Assembly (NCBI RefSeq): GCF_014805625.2
Contig: NW_023998415.1
Coordinates: 41,505,649 to 41,569,648, forward strand
Direction: 5' to 3'
Origin: Glossina fuscipes
Lineage: Eukaryota; Arthropoda; Insecta; Diptera; Glossinidae
DNA: 64,000 bases
Shown here piece after piece: positions 1 to 13,100 of the stretch. The notes under the pieces are model-generated. The model had not been told where the DNA came from. It saw only the letters and a program-made list of their open reading frames with translations, and ran no database searches. Each line of letters opens with the position of its first letter. Within the stretch, counting starts at the first letter, position 1. Both the position numbers and the translations under genes were made by a program.

Positions 1-261
1 TTGAGTACCATTTAAATTTGTAGGACCCATGGTGTTATGTGGTTGTATTGTTGCTGATGTTATTAAATGAGCGTTGGAAGCAGACACTGATGGAATATTG
101 CTAAAGTTTTGTCCAAGACTAGCTGTTGTTGCAGGATTATTAACAATTTGACTATGACTTTGACTATATGCTGGCTGCTGCTGTTTAACGTTATGGTTGT
201 TGTGATTGGTGCTATTAAAGATTAGGGCAGCATTCGATGTGGGATTCAGAAAGGGAGAACG
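1..261 (-). CDS. Second visible coding exon of the same host gene, partial (87 codons, runs off the window)
   Basis: Read leftward from 261 the frame is open for 87 codons to the window edge, starting RSPFLNPTSNAALIF. It is rich in Asn, Gln, Ser, Thr and His, including NHNNHN and QQQ. It is preceded on its own strand by a pyrimidine-rich stretch ending in TAG, a plausible splice acceptor at 262-263. The exon begins in phase 0, matching the phase-0 donor at 51041, so the two could splice directly to give ...TTPIKGK then RSPFLNP.... Composition resembles the exon at 51 kb. An alternative acceptor lies about 50 nt further in (TTTAATAG). Intervening small exons, or a different gene, cannot be excluded from sequence alone. 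Confidence 0.6.
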
Positions 262-263
262 CT

Positions 264-705
264 ATTTTATAAACGAGAACAAATTCAAATAAAATATTAC
301 GAAAAAAAATTTAAAAAAATGTATGGATATAAACTGCTGGGCTAGCATGGCTAATGTACTTAAACAAAAAATTTTTGTTAAATATTACGTATATTTTTAA
401 TGGAAATCTAGAGAGAGAAACATATATTGGGTTTTATTATAATAAAATATCCTAACATATGCTCCTCGTATACGTGAGGCGTTAAGACAGTAAATTAAAT
501 TTCTAATTTATTTTGTGAAACTTTTTTGAAAAACATTTTTGAAATTGTTACCATTTCAAGAGATTGAAGGTACGTACACAATTTGTAAATAAATATTTGG
601 CGTTACACTATATTTCATCTATAAACATTTGCATACGTATATACCGATGTTTAAATTTAATGACAAGTTTTATCATTGTATTCCTGTGAAAGATATCATT
701 AAAAG

Positions 706-744
<39 letters not shown>

Positions 745-2913
745 AATGGATATGTAGTTACGTCTAGGTATATATATATATATATATATATATTATAAAC
801 ATAAGATTCCTTGAATTAATTTATGAGCACAGACCGACCAGATGTTAACGCATATACACTAAGGACAATTAGCTATAATCACCCTTATGTTATACAACTT
901 GTTATTATTATTAATTTAAATGGTTAATATTTGTTCTTACAAGTGGTTTGTTTACGCACACACTTACATATAGGAAATTTTCATAATCCGCAATAAGCGT
1001 ATCTTAATGTTGTTGATCAAACAACAATTAAACATCAGAATAACAACTAATGTTCAATTTGTTTGAGGATTTTCAATGAAACGAGAGAATACAGTCAGAA
1101 TCAAGTTTAGAACAAGAGAAAATGTAATTTACCGTAAGCCTCTACTTTATAAGAATTGCGTTATGCCGTCATTTGATTTTTATGTAATGTGTAATGCACT
1201 TATTATGCCCACGTTAAGCAGTCGTTATACCTGGAAGCGGACATTTGATTTTGGCGCATTTATCCCATTTAAATATCCGTCGAATGAAATTGATGTTGAA
1301 ATACGCAAATATTCTCTAGGAGATATATTCCGATTAAATGATGTTTGAAAATGGGCTTGTTAGTTGTTCCATTAACCAAAGTTGTTTCCCCAAAATCATA
1401 GCCAAATCAAAGCTTTTCAAAAGTGTTACAGATTACAGCGTAAAGTTTTATATCTTACACCGCCTGTGGTTCAGTTTTTGTATCGATGAATATAGTATTC
1501 AGAAGGACTTAGGATTGAGTTGTCGTTTATTATACCGATCGATTCAGAATCATTTTCAGAATCACTTAAACGTCGCTGTCTGCCCTTCGAATTTTTGTGT
1601 TTAATGCATAGTCGATAGTTTCTAAGATATTTCGATGAAATTTGGCTCAAATATTAAATCGTCTCACATTTACGACCATTTCCTATATGGCACCACCTCA
1701 TATGAAAAAGATTGCAATTTCCAAAATTTCTCAACAAAAATTGGAATATTATGCAAAAAATTTCGATTGGATGGGCACGCATTTCGAATACGCACAACAA
1801 ATAACATTCGGGGAAAACGAACATTTTGGAGTAATTACAGCTAGAAGACGATTTGCAAAGAGCAAGTGCGGAAGTGCCAATTGATCTACAATCTTATGCA
1901 TGCATGCGTATTATTATTAATTGCGAACGCTTGGAATAGAGAATAGTTCACCAACTTCTAAGAAGGCACTTAAATCGTAATTATCCTCGCTTTCCGATCG
2001 TAGATACGTTGGCTAAACATCAATTTGAAATTAAGCAGAATACGCAGAATTAATTATAATAAATGGTTACCCTACGCAGGTAAATCTAAGTAAGCTACAG
2101 TATAGAGTATGGAAAGTATAGTAAATGGAAAAGCAAACCGTAACCGCAAATGGCGAAGGCGTCAAATCGTAAAGCAACAATAGTTATTAAAAGATCGTCA
2201 CGCAGCTTAAAGTGGGTGATCCACCCTATAGTTGGTGCAGGCATGTAACAGAATTGTTAAGGCAATATGACCGGAATGTAAATATTTACTCCATTCGAGA
2301 AAGCGACGAATGGCACTTCACTAATAATAATTTTATAATAAAAGAGGCGCCCAGTCAATTCCATCTTCCATCCTTCAAGGTTAGAGAGTGTATAAACTTA
2401 AAAATACTCTAAGAGAGTGGTAACGGTAATGACGGGTTCCATCTTAAGCCACGCGAAGCGAGTTTTAAGAGTTTTTTGCGCAGACTCGAATTAATCTAAC
2501 GGAGAGCACAGAACAATGAAACTCTGTCCAACAAGTGCGGTAAGCAACAGCGATCGGCAGGATCGTTAAACTCATGCGACCAAAGTTTGATAAATCCCAT
2601 CAGAGCTTTCACTTTATTAAGTAATGTACTTAAAAAAAACGGTCTGATGCAGTATTAGTTCCATACGCAGCACACATTTCTTTATGAGCTCCTGATGCTT
2701 TTTCACCTTTTTTCGAAATAAGAAGGCAACATATACGCTTATACGCTCACTTTGAACTTCCATTGTAAAAATTACGTATAACTATTATACAGAGTAAACA
2801 TAAGTCTGCGCTATATACCTATATATACTATTAACCCTAATTATCTGTCTAGTTCCGGATTTCGGGTAAAACCGCAATAAATTTCTGAACAACCTGATAG
2901 CACTTCACATTTC
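264..2913. other. Intronic AT-rich DNA, no gene recognised
   Basis: Open frames of 60-90 codons at 1076-1604 and 1635-1884 have no recognisable domains. Microsatellites are (AC)n at 708-742 and (TA)n at 769-793. Confidence 0.6.
708..793. repeat. (AC)n followed by (TA)n microsatellites
   Basis: An uninterrupted AC dinucleotide run occupies about 708-742 and a TA run about 769-793, separated by 26 nt of ordinary sequence. Confidence 0.95.
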
Positions 2914-3197
2914 GCTGCATAGCCAAGTGGTTGAGAATAGGGATCTCAAACTCAATGTTCACGGATTCAAATCTCAGTGCGGTTTGACCATACTTACTCG
3001 TAGTTATAGTGGATGGCCAGTCCAGTTATAGTGGATGTAATGTATTACACTTACCGATTGCGCACACCTTCACTAAGATGCGACTACACTCTCTATCCCT
3101 TTCCTGCTTTTTCTACGTCTTTCCGACAATCGCTTTATTATACGCACAGAGCATATTCCCTCCCTGACTGGCCGTTTCAAAAAAAAAAAAAAAAAAA
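2914..3197 (+). mobile_element. tRNA-derived SINE-like element with poly(A) tail (about 284 bp)
   Basis: The head resembles a tRNA with a pol III promoter. A box A-like TAGCCAAGTGGT lies at 2920-2931 and a box B-like GGATTCAAATC at 2963-2973, about 32 nt apart, close to tRNA spacing. The head looks like a degenerate class II (Ser/Leu-type) tRNA but lacks a full acceptor stem, so it is not a functional tRNA. A non-tRNA body of roughly 190 nt with a short internal direct repeat (CAGTTATAGTGGATG, twice) follows and ends in a 19-nt A run at 3179-3197. Head, body and A-tail order is that of a retroposed SINE. I found no clear target-site duplication. Confidence 0.55.
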
Positions 3198-4746
3198 CAA
3201 AGGATGGATTTTTTCTTACATTATACAGTAAGACATTATCGCCCACGTTTAATTTGGAAGTTTGGAGTCGAAAACTCAAAACAAATTTCTTCTTCTATTA
3301 GAAATTACTATGTTTCCTTTTTACGGTAATACGGATGCGTTCAAGTGACTTGGCAGGCGCCATGACTCTTCAGAGAAATTGTTAGATAACAGCTTACGGA
3401 AATTATAGGGAAACCTGCTGTTCTCCTTAAGGTAACAGTTGCACATTTGCAAAAATTGAATTTAATTCGAAGATGGCGCGATACATGGCTCAGAGAAGCT
3501 TCACTGATGTCAATATCCTACGCATAAAAGTACGTGCCGGTGCCATAAAACGCCCACACAGTACGGCGAAGTATCATATGTAAAATTATATTCGACAAAA
3601 AGTTCAAAGTTTTCAACAGTGGGCAACATTTATCGTTATTCAAGCGACGATGGCGGCATTTTTAATTCCGCTACTGAAAGATTCTACCCATGCAGAAACA
3701 AATATTTTGTGACAGTGCTATAACTAATTGTTTTCAATGTTCGCGAACACGCATCGATTCACAATAATGATTGAAGATTTCTACCTTATTATCCCGTGCA
3801 GAAGTGTAGCTGTCTCTCTCAATTTTGAGTCCTTCAATATTTTATCAGAGACTTTTTCACTATTAGGTTCAGTCATCCAGTATCTAATCATCGTATTATC
3901 TGAATGGTCTGGTTCTCTTTGTCAGTTTCTTTTGGTGGCTTTCCTTTCGAGAAATAGTTTTTAATGAAAACCACACACATTTTTTCATAGTGAATGATAT
4001 AAATAAAGTTGTTTACTTTCAATGATTGGCAAATAAGCGTTAACCTCTCATGTGGTATCAAATTTGGCATGTAGTCGTCCGAACGTTTGATCTATCTGAC
4101 CTTAAATGCATTTTATTTGTTTGTGGCTTTGTCCATTCTTACGTATACTTGTTATTGCGCGATCCACTATGGCAGAGAAAGTATACGAAATGGAATTCAA
4201 TTGTTTTCTCCGTTTCTAGCACAAAAAAATTTGATGTTCATTGCAAATGTACTTGAAGAACAAAGAAGGAAGTAAAAGGAAAACAGAAAAACTCATCTTC
4301 CTCATTACATAAATGTATTTTTAGTATATGTTACGCTTAATGACTGACTGACTTAAATGTACTTAAGATTCTTTATTTTTTTCCATTTGATTTTCATATT
4401 TTTTTATAATATTTTCAAAAACTTTTTTCTTTCAATAATAGTACTCTATACATATATAGATGTATTGTCCTAATATAAGCACACCCTCACCGTTTATTTT
4501 TTTATTCTTTTCATTCATGGATTTTAGATATAGAAGTTTGCGACCCGTAGCGCATAGCATGAAACCGTCGTTTAACCTTTTTCTTCTTTTAACGTTCGCT
4601 TCAAGCCGTGTACCGCACGCGTTCGCTTTGCCTCACTATTTCCGTCTTTATTGTTGCATTTACAGCAGATTCACTTACTCAATTTAAACGAGCATGTGTA
4701 TGTGCAACTGCATCCATGTATGTGTGTGTCGATACGTATACAAAGA

Positions 4747-4811
4747 TTTTTTTTTTTTTTTTTTTAAATTTTTTTTCTCCCTTTATAAAAAAAAAAAAAA
4801 AAAAAAAAAAA
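4747..4811. repeat. Poly(T)19 and poly(A)25 in inverted arrangement
   Basis: T run at 4747-4765, then a short T-rich spacer, then an A run at 4787-4811. The two could pair as an AT-only hairpin. Confidence 0.9.
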
Positions 4812-4864
4812 TCAGCGTACAATTGAAATACAAATATACGCGCGATAATACACACATGCATACA

Positions 4865-4865
4865 T

Positions 4866-4921
<56 letters not shown>
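4865..4921. repeat. (CA)n(TA)n microsatellite
   Basis: Compound dinucleotide tract: ACACAC passing directly into TATATA. Confidence 0.95.
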
Positions 4922-4923
<2 letters not shown>

Positions 4924-6954
4924 CATATAAAAAAATAAACAAAATATAATTTTTTGCGTTCAAGGTGTTTTTCTCTTGTTCGGCCCACGTTTTTCATTAC
5001 ATTTAAAATTTATCTGTCTTGCGCGTGTTTTTATGAGGGTTTGCTTAAATAAATATATATGTGCAAATATGATACACTCTTGAGAAAAGACATTTTTGTT
5101 TTATATGATTGTGTGTGCGCTTCACGTAATTTGAGTAATTTTTCAAGAGTACACTTGTTATTCTTTTGATTTTTTTTCATTTCTTCTCTGCACTTTGTTT
5201 TATTCTTTTTCACTAAAGCATCATCATTATTGTCATCAACATCATTATTAGTTTGTCCTGGTATCGTTGTCGTTGTCGTTGTCGTTGCTGTTGCTGTTGC
5301 TGTTATTGTTGTTCTTGTTTCATTATGTTATTTCTACAATTTTTACACCTTTACGCTTTGATTTCCATTTCTTTTCCGCACCTTTCTCTCACCACTTTCT
5401 CCGTAGCCGCCCATACGCCTTTCTCTTCCACCGTCCTTTTCATTCTTGAAGTCGAATTTTCTCATTATCCGTTTTCTCTGACTTTTCTTTATTTACTTAT
5501 GAATATGTTTGGTTTATGAAAAGTTATAAAAAAAAAAAAAGATGCACTTTTGTGTGCATTTTGTGTGCATACATACATCCATACATATACAACGTACGTG
5601 TAAAGCAATACATATGCACGCAGCGATTTTTTCATTGATTATTTCATCACATCCGAGTTTGCATAGTTTACGAACACACTAACAGGAATCGCTTTTAACC
5701 AGATTATATTTTCTTTTCATAATTTACAGAATTAATTGAAAGTTACCTAAAGATTTCAAGACTACTGCTATTAAAATCCAGATATAGTAAAATCCAATCA
5801 AATATATGCCGGCATAAATCTGAAAAAGTTAAAGAGAATGCTTCTATCTATCTATAAGCTGAGGGCATATTAATTTGAATATACGCTTTGTTGCAGAATG
5901 ATTCATTTAGCGCAAAAATAGAATCGCTTGTGATGCGTCTAAATGGCTTTGTTGATCCTCACGAAGCGACTCTAAATTGCCTAAAATGGTCAGAATGCAA
6001 AAAATAACCGCCAGAGCAGTTGCTTTGATAACTCGGACTCCTCTTGGTTCTGCCAATTTCAGTATCGAATTAATAGCAAATATTATAATGCCTGGAAGTA
6101 TTGGATCCAAAAACTAGATTCCATTTTCTAACCGCTGTTGGCTTATTATAATAGAATCCTTCTTCGCAGCTTGTTAAAAGCGTGTTCTCTAAATGAGTCC
6201 ATTAGCCTTACAGTAGACGGGAATCTGATTGTGTCTCGATGCCTATATTCGAGGCATATTTGTCAACACGCGCGCCAGTTTTCAGCTATTGAGGTTTCAG
6301 AGCTACAATGCGAAATTCTCAGCAAAATTCAAGAACTGGGTAAATTTTCTCATCAACGGCCATTGGTTATGCTTAAAATGCATTATTTTTGGGGTCTATA
6401 GAATAACGCAAATTCTCCGAATATGCAGCGGACGCTAGTTTATATGGTATCTTTCTATATATTTTACATTCCGGCGTGCAAACGCGCTAGTTTCGTACGC
6501 GTCGGGACGAGAACAATAGTCGACGGAGCCATAAGTGGTCTCAACATCAGTAAAGATTACAAGTGGACCCGGAATTTAAATCTACACAATATTCAAAAGT
6601 TAATGTCAAAGCGATTCTTTAGCACGATGCAAGACCAGAAATCGTTTAGTTAAGAGTTTCTATTACTATCGTCGGCGTTACCTCTTCTGTCCATCACAGG
6701 CAAAAATTTTTGTAAAATAAATCTTCTGAAAACGTACGATTACGTGCTCAAATTGTAGAATATTTTTGTACCCTCTTTGAGGTTATTTCATTTCTTATTT
6801 TCTTATTATAAGGAACATGTTGATCGAAGAAGAAATCATATCCTGTAACCTTTGTGCACGAAAATGAGATAAATTTACCACGCCTACCCAATATTATAGT
6901 GTATCAAAATTTAACCTTATTCTTCAATAATGTTATAAAGCGCAGGAACAAACT

Positions 6955-7265
6955 TCAAGAAACCCCATAAAGTATATAAATTCTTAGGAAGTTTCAAATA
7001 TCTAATGCTCCTAATAATGTCCATCTGTGCACTTGTCTGCCTGCCCAACTGTCTAATCTCTCTGGTAAACACTGTCACGTTCGAGAAAATGAAGATAACC
7101 TATACTTTTCAAAGGACACGCCTACAACGCCTACGCACCTATGCGACAAAAACTTTTATTCTAAAAGTGAAAAAATCACTTTCGTCCATCCCGTATATAT
7201 TTTGGGATAACGTTGTTGGGTATAAAAGATTCGGTCGGAACCACATATAACTTTCTTACTTGTTT
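6955..7265 (+). repeat. Degenerate copy of a dispersed fly repeat
   Basis: Contains CCCCATAAAGTATATAAATT near 6963, a run of GTCTGCCTGCCC-type sequence near 7036, and ends with GGGTATAAAAGATTCGGTC near 7228. From memory, such motifs occur in this order in an abundant higher-fly interspersed repeat (CTATAAAGTATATA, GTCCGTCTGTCTG, GGGTATxxxATTCGG). Strongly diverged, no coding content. Confidence 0.35.
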
Positions 7266-7828
7266 TCTTCTTTTTCTTAATGACCAATCACTCAGGATGC
7301 AATGTGGTGGTGGGCATAAAGAAGGTGAGAAGCGGAGAAAAGGCGGGGCTATAGCCCGATCGGTAAGCGTTTTGCATTCGTTGACAGAACCTTTGACTTC
7401 CATCGCAATTATGCTTTTTATCGCATTCAGGATGAAAGGTGGGCATGCCGACGTGATACTCGCCCTTCTTTGCTAACTGGCAATACAATGGCTTGTTTAC
7501 ATTGCAAATGGGTTAAGAAAAATCCGTAAACTTCCATTTGTTGATGTACGGATATAAATCTTAGATTATAAAACAAAACTTTTTATTTTTTTTAGTATAT
7601 TCTAACGAATATGCATGAACGGTTTATTGGGAAATATAAAATTAAGTTTGAATAGACTTTGAGACAATCTAATTTAAAAAAAAAAGGAAAATTTTAATAA
7701 TTGCTCTCGTTGAAAATTAAACAAGGCATGATGAGCAGACTTCATACAAAAAGTGTATACGTGTTAATATTAATACGATATGAAAGATGATCAAAGCGTA
7801 CGGTATGATAGCTGTGACAAAAAGAAAC

Positions 7829-7866
<38 letters not shown>

Positions 7867-8329
7867 GACCTGACATTCAATTTGGGCCAATAACAAAAAC
7901 TGTAGCGGAAGCTTATTAATGAGTAGCCAGCCGGCTTTAAATAAAATTTTTGGTTATAGGCAAAAAAAATATTTAACGTAATAAAAAAGGGATAAGGCTT
8001 CAGTGGATATTATAACCAATGCATTCACACATACATACATGCGCACGCACATACATTGCAGGGAAACGGGAGAAGCAGAAAGAAGAAGACAAACAGACAG
8101 ACAGGCAAACACACAATCATAGAAGATAGATATATATGTATACATAGAGAAAGAGCGACAGAGAGAGAGGGAGAGAGAGAGAGAGAGAGGGACACTTTTA
8201 CATGTAATATTACATACAGTGCAATATCACAGTAATTAGAATCATTCATCGAACTGAATCGAACTAGGCACGCACGCACATGCACACGCGAATGAAAAAA
8301 GAGACCGTCAATACCAATAGTAATTATAA

Positions 8330-8774
8330 TTATAGCAATAATTGTAATAAATAATAATAATAATAAATATAATAATAATAATACAACAATAATAATAATA
8401 AATATAATTTAAAAAAAATTAATTATTATATTTATAATAATAGTAATAATTATTATTATTATTCTTATAATAATTATTATCATTATTCTTATAATTATTA
8501 TTATTATTATTATTATTAGAATTGTAATAATAGTACGTGACAATAATAAAAACAAAAAATAATAATTATTATTATAATTATAGTATTAGTGTACATAATA
8601 AATAATAATAATTATTACAATTGTAATGATAATACGTGATAATAATAACGAAAACAAATAAGTATAATAATAATTAATTATAATAATTATTATAATACAT
8701 AATACTAATACATATAATAATAATAATAATGAGAAATAATAATAATAGTAATAATAAGAATAATAATAATAGTA

Positions 8775-8822
<48 letters not shown>

Positions 8823-8832
8823 NNNNNNNNNN

Positions 8833-8879
<47 letters not shown>

Positions 8880-8880
8880 G
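8330..8880. repeat. Long compound AAT/ATT trinucleotide tract with internal duplication and a 10-N gap
   Basis: About 550 bp made almost entirely of AAT and ATT triplets that switch strand sense several times. A segment beginning AATTGTAATAATAGTACGTG (near 8520) recurs about 98 nt later as AATTGTAATGATAATACGTG (near 8618), showing tandem duplication within the tract. The assembly is interrupted by 10 N at 8823-8832. Long poly-Tyr, poly-Leu or poly-Asn frames here are artefacts of the repeat. Confidence 0.9.
8823..8832. other. Assembly gap (10 N)
   Basis: Ten N inside the AAT microsatellite, so true tract length is unknown. Confidence 0.98.
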
Positions 8881-10074
8881 AACAACAACAATTCGATTAT
8901 TTGTATTTGCACACAATTGCTGCGCTGTTTAAATTAAAACTCTCAGTTTTTTTAGGGCGTCACACAACAACACCGGCAACAGCAGCAAATTTTCTCAACT
9001 AACAATAACAGTGGACTTGTAGACTGTATACTAGACATGAGACGACAACGATAAAACAAAACAAAAAAAAAATAAAGAAAAACAGAAAAAAATAAATAAA
9101 ACAACAACGACAATAATAACAAATACCAATAACCATATTATGTTTGAAATGAAAAACTGAACGATCGAATGCAAAGAAAGACGAGTAAAATTGAAAAAGA
9201 AAAAAATCTTAAAACAAACCAATCTGACGAACATATGGCAGTTATGACACTATAAATAGACTAATGTACTAATCTAAACTATGCGACATACTATATAATA
9301 GATACCACAGATATACCGGGAGAAATGTAGAAATACTTGAGTTGTCAGTATTGTTCTTGTTGTTGCTTTTTTTTTTTTTAGTAAATTTAATAAACAAGAG
9401 CAAATTAGCTTAACATACCACAAGGGAATTGCATAGGAAAAAAATTTTTCTTTTTACAAATTATGGATGAATATACACATATGCTGAAACGTCAAATTTC
9501 GCAGACGGCATATTAGACGTGGAGCAGCAATAGCAACAAAAATAATTTCATTCGATAATAATAATAATAATAATTGCACAAAATCAGTATACAGACCTCT
9601 AGGTATGTATTTGTAAATGTTAGCCTGATTATTGTTTTCGTAGTTGTTGGTGTTGTGTCGCCTTTGTTGTTGCAATTAAGAGGGGATTTTATCCAAAATT
9701 TTTATAGTATAAAATAGGTTTTCCTTCATCCGTATGGTAACAAATAATTTTTTCCTTCTAATATATCTTCTTACAAACTAATCACTTGAACTTAGCCGTT
9801 TACACATACATAGATACACACATAGGAATCTTCTTCCTAAATTTTTCTTTTTTTCCTTTTTTTTTTTTTTTTCCTTTTGTTTCACATTAAATTTCTTTCT
9901 TAAAATTTTATTTATATACTTCTTTTTTCTAGCCTTAAGTAGAAAATTTGAGAACTTTTTTCTTTTTTTTGGTTCTTGGTTTCTACCGCTTTAGAGATGT
10001 TAGACACGTTCGTATTGTTTGCAATAATTTCGAGTGCATGTTACTTGAGATTATGAAAAATTATATTTAATGTA

Positions 10075-10076
<2 letters not shown>

Positions 10077-10109
<33 letters not shown>

Positions 10110-10148
10110 GTATATATATACATATATATATACATGTATATATATATT
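10077..10148. repeat. (TA)n compound microsatellite
   Basis: TA dinucleotide run with ATGTATA and ACATATA variants. Confidence 0.9.
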
Positions 10149-13100
10149 TATAGGTAAGCATGTGTGCGCGTGCAAATTTTCTATTTTTTTTTTTTTTTCG
10201 CTTCAACTATATGTATATTGTAAGCGCAGTAGAGTACCCACAACTTGTAATGAAAAAACGCGTCTATCTGACGCTAACAACTCTGCGAATGTTATACTCA
10301 AAGATGACTGAACAATATGCATGAATTGACTTAAAATACAATCACAGTGTCTGTGCATGAGTATATCCGTGTAAGGGTATGTGTGTTTGTGTTTGTGCGG
10401 TTATATATTTGTGTGCCTGTGTGCGTGTGAGTGTGAAAGCACAGCTCTAAACATGCATAACAGCCTCAGTAGCAGTCTGCTTGTTGGTGGTAGCTCTTTC
10501 AAAATATCATCACATGTGAAGGTAACAAGAAAAATAACAAAATATAAAAAAAGAAAAAAGGAAAAAAAAAAATATATATATATATATATTAAAAAGAAAT
10601 ACAATAACATTGTTTTTCTCACAGATGTTAGAATAAAGTCCAACTAGCGGTGGCGCTGGTTGGTTGGTTGGTTGGTTTGTTAACTGCCTGCCTAAATAGC
10701 TAACAATATTAAATTCCTGTTACTGTACAGCTGTGTTCGCTAACAGAGGCATAGAAGAGCAGGTTGCTTTCGTTTATGTGAGGGCCAGCTACTAAGCTTT
10801 ATTTATGTATCTAACAAATCAACCGACAGTTAACATCTACACACAAAAACACTCTCTTCCTGCGTCTGTGCAGCCAACTCTCTTTCTCTATTTCTCTATC
10901 TCTCTCTCTCACTCTCTGGCTTTCGCTCTTTCTTTTTATATAATCGCACTCTATAGAATAATAGTTAAAGTGTTGTTGTTATCGCTTATTTGTACTGTTA
11001 GAAAAATACCGTACGTTTTAGCGTAGCTAACTTTACAGCGCAAGCTCCGTTATGTTTGATTCTGCTTATAAATACATATGTACGTATGTGTATTTGTCAT
11101 ACTTAACAACTCTCAATTATTTAATTTTTTTTACTTTCGTCGTCAGCTGTAATCATATTGTCATCTGTGGATACCAGATGCCGGTTTTTCGACTGCACTG
11201 AGATGAAATTTGTTCATACAGCAAACGGAGAGATTGCGTTTTCTCTATATAGGTATGTGTTTGTGAATATTATGCCTCCACTCTCTTTTATTTAATTTAA
11301 CTTTCTGTTTAATGTGTAGTTTAAACTTTGATATTTACCTCAAAATATGTGACATTTGTTCAAAATTAAAATAGTTGCTTTAAGCCATTTACTTAACTCA
11401 TACCAAATATTCACAAAAATGACAAACGATCATATTTTCGTTATGTAATATCTCTGGCTAAAAGTATGCAGCATAAGCGGTCATCGTTTTAGAAAGCTAG
11501 CACATTGAAATTATAGCCCCTTTACGTATTCGTTGAACGGTCAGCAAGTGACGGGACTACATGTGAAATAATACATCTGCTTCTTCTTACACGTTATTTG
11601 AACCGAACAAACATTCAAACATTCTGAAAGAGCCTTAAAATGCATTTAGATGCCAAGTTATTTTTTGGTCTGTTTTCTTTCTATCTGTTCCCACTATTCG
11701 AGAACGCAATGACGGGTCTATGATTACATCTGAGTGAAAAAGGAGCACGAAATTCCAATGTATTGAGCACGTGCAGTAAAATACGCTAGAAATTGTTCTG
11801 TCATTTTTAAAAAGAGCACTACAAGTCTTCTATAAGAGTATAGTCTTTGTATATGTTTGATGCATTGCCGTGGGGGCTATGAGGATCTCGTGACTTTCAT
11901 TTCGAGAACAGAGTTATTCTATAAACTTTGGATTTTTCAAACTCTATAATCAAATAATTATGGATTCTACGTAATTTAGGTTGGCGTGAGGAGATGAATT
12001 ACCATCACCTTGAAATTTAGATATATAATTCACTTCACCAGCTGACTGCGGAATTTATATTTTTAACTCCTTTGCCAGCCAAACGCCATACAATGTTGTC
12101 AGATTTCGGGAAAAAATAAAAAGTAAAGCGAAAAAAATTTAATTTTTTTTTTTTTTTTTTAGGCAAAAAACTAAACAAATCATAGTTGATTGGAAGGGTA
12201 TAGCGATTGAAAGTTCAAAAATTGTCAGTTCATAAAATTGATAAGTAGGAAAAGGCAGGAAGAAGCGTAAAACGTCACAGGTCAACCAACAATGCTGTGG
12301 TGAAAATAGTTTTGCTTTTGATCGTACGACTACGATAAGGTTGCCGAGAATGTTTGCCGAACAGTCGTTTACATTTTGCAGGTGCACTTAACCAAATTTC
12401 TTTTTCTCATTTATAGCAAACTTGGACTGGATTTGTAAAGAACATAGATACATCAAAGATGTCACTATTGACATTTTTAGTATTTATATCAAATGGTAAA
12501 TATTTCATTTCACACGGTATGCATACAAGTCAGTCGAACGAAAATGAACATGTGTACATGTCTATAGATATCTAACGCAGTTAATTGCTTAATCTTGTGC
12601 TAGTTATATGAGCAAAATTTTCCCCAAATTTCTTTCGTTAAATCACGCATATTTATACCTTGCTGGCTTTCACATTCCTGAACTACTTTTGTAATCGATC
12701 AAAACCTCTTTACTTTAGTAAGTGCTTATCGAATATCGTCCTCAATCTCTCTTGCTTCTCGAAACAAGCAATTTTGTACGATTGTAAAATAGATGATCGA
12801 TCGCCAACAGATAATGACTCTGGGTTTGCGATTTAAAAGAGAATGAAAATGGATCCCTTTAAAGCTTTCCATCCACAATTAACATCGATTTATTTCTATT
12901 AATTTTTGTTTCATAATTTCCCATTTATCGAAAAATTGAACGCTTCAATTTAACACGTTTATCTATTCGTTAAGTCCAGAGGCTTGTATGCAAACCAGTC
13001 CATCTTCTTCCTTACAAAACCTTGTCTGTGTTGCAGTTGCAATATGTGGGCGTGCTTTATCGTATTATAATGTAGAAGAAGTATTGTCTGTCCTGTCAAT

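Larger units (their letters stand above)
3198..6770. other. Intronic AT-rich DNA with simple repeats, no gene recognised
   Basis: It holds a poly(T)/poly(A) inverted pair (4747-4765, 4787-4811), a CA/TA microsatellite (about 4865-4921) and a CGTTGT/TGCTGT-type tract near 5264-5312. The 5907-6653 stretch has somewhat higher GC and scattered open frames, but I could not match them to a family. Confidence 0.55.

Noticed and set aside
1076..1884. Overlapping 69-90-codon plus-strand frames just inside the intron
   Set aside because: No domain, no splice signals on the host strand, and frames overlap in different phases.
4608..4997. Poly-Phe/poly-Lys and Tyr/Ile frames on both strands
   Set aside because: Generated by the T19/A25 runs and the CA/TA tract.
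5907..6653. Cluster of 65-90-codon frames on both strands
   Set aside because: Tested by eye for RT, transposase and integrase motifs without success; left unassigned.
7330..7400. tRNA-like box A sequence (TAGCCCGATCGGTAAGC)
   Set aside because: No convincing box B or cloverleaf follows.
8586..8932. Poly-Tyr, poly-Leu and poly-Asn open frames
   Set aside because: Translations of the AAT microsatellite and the 10-N gap.
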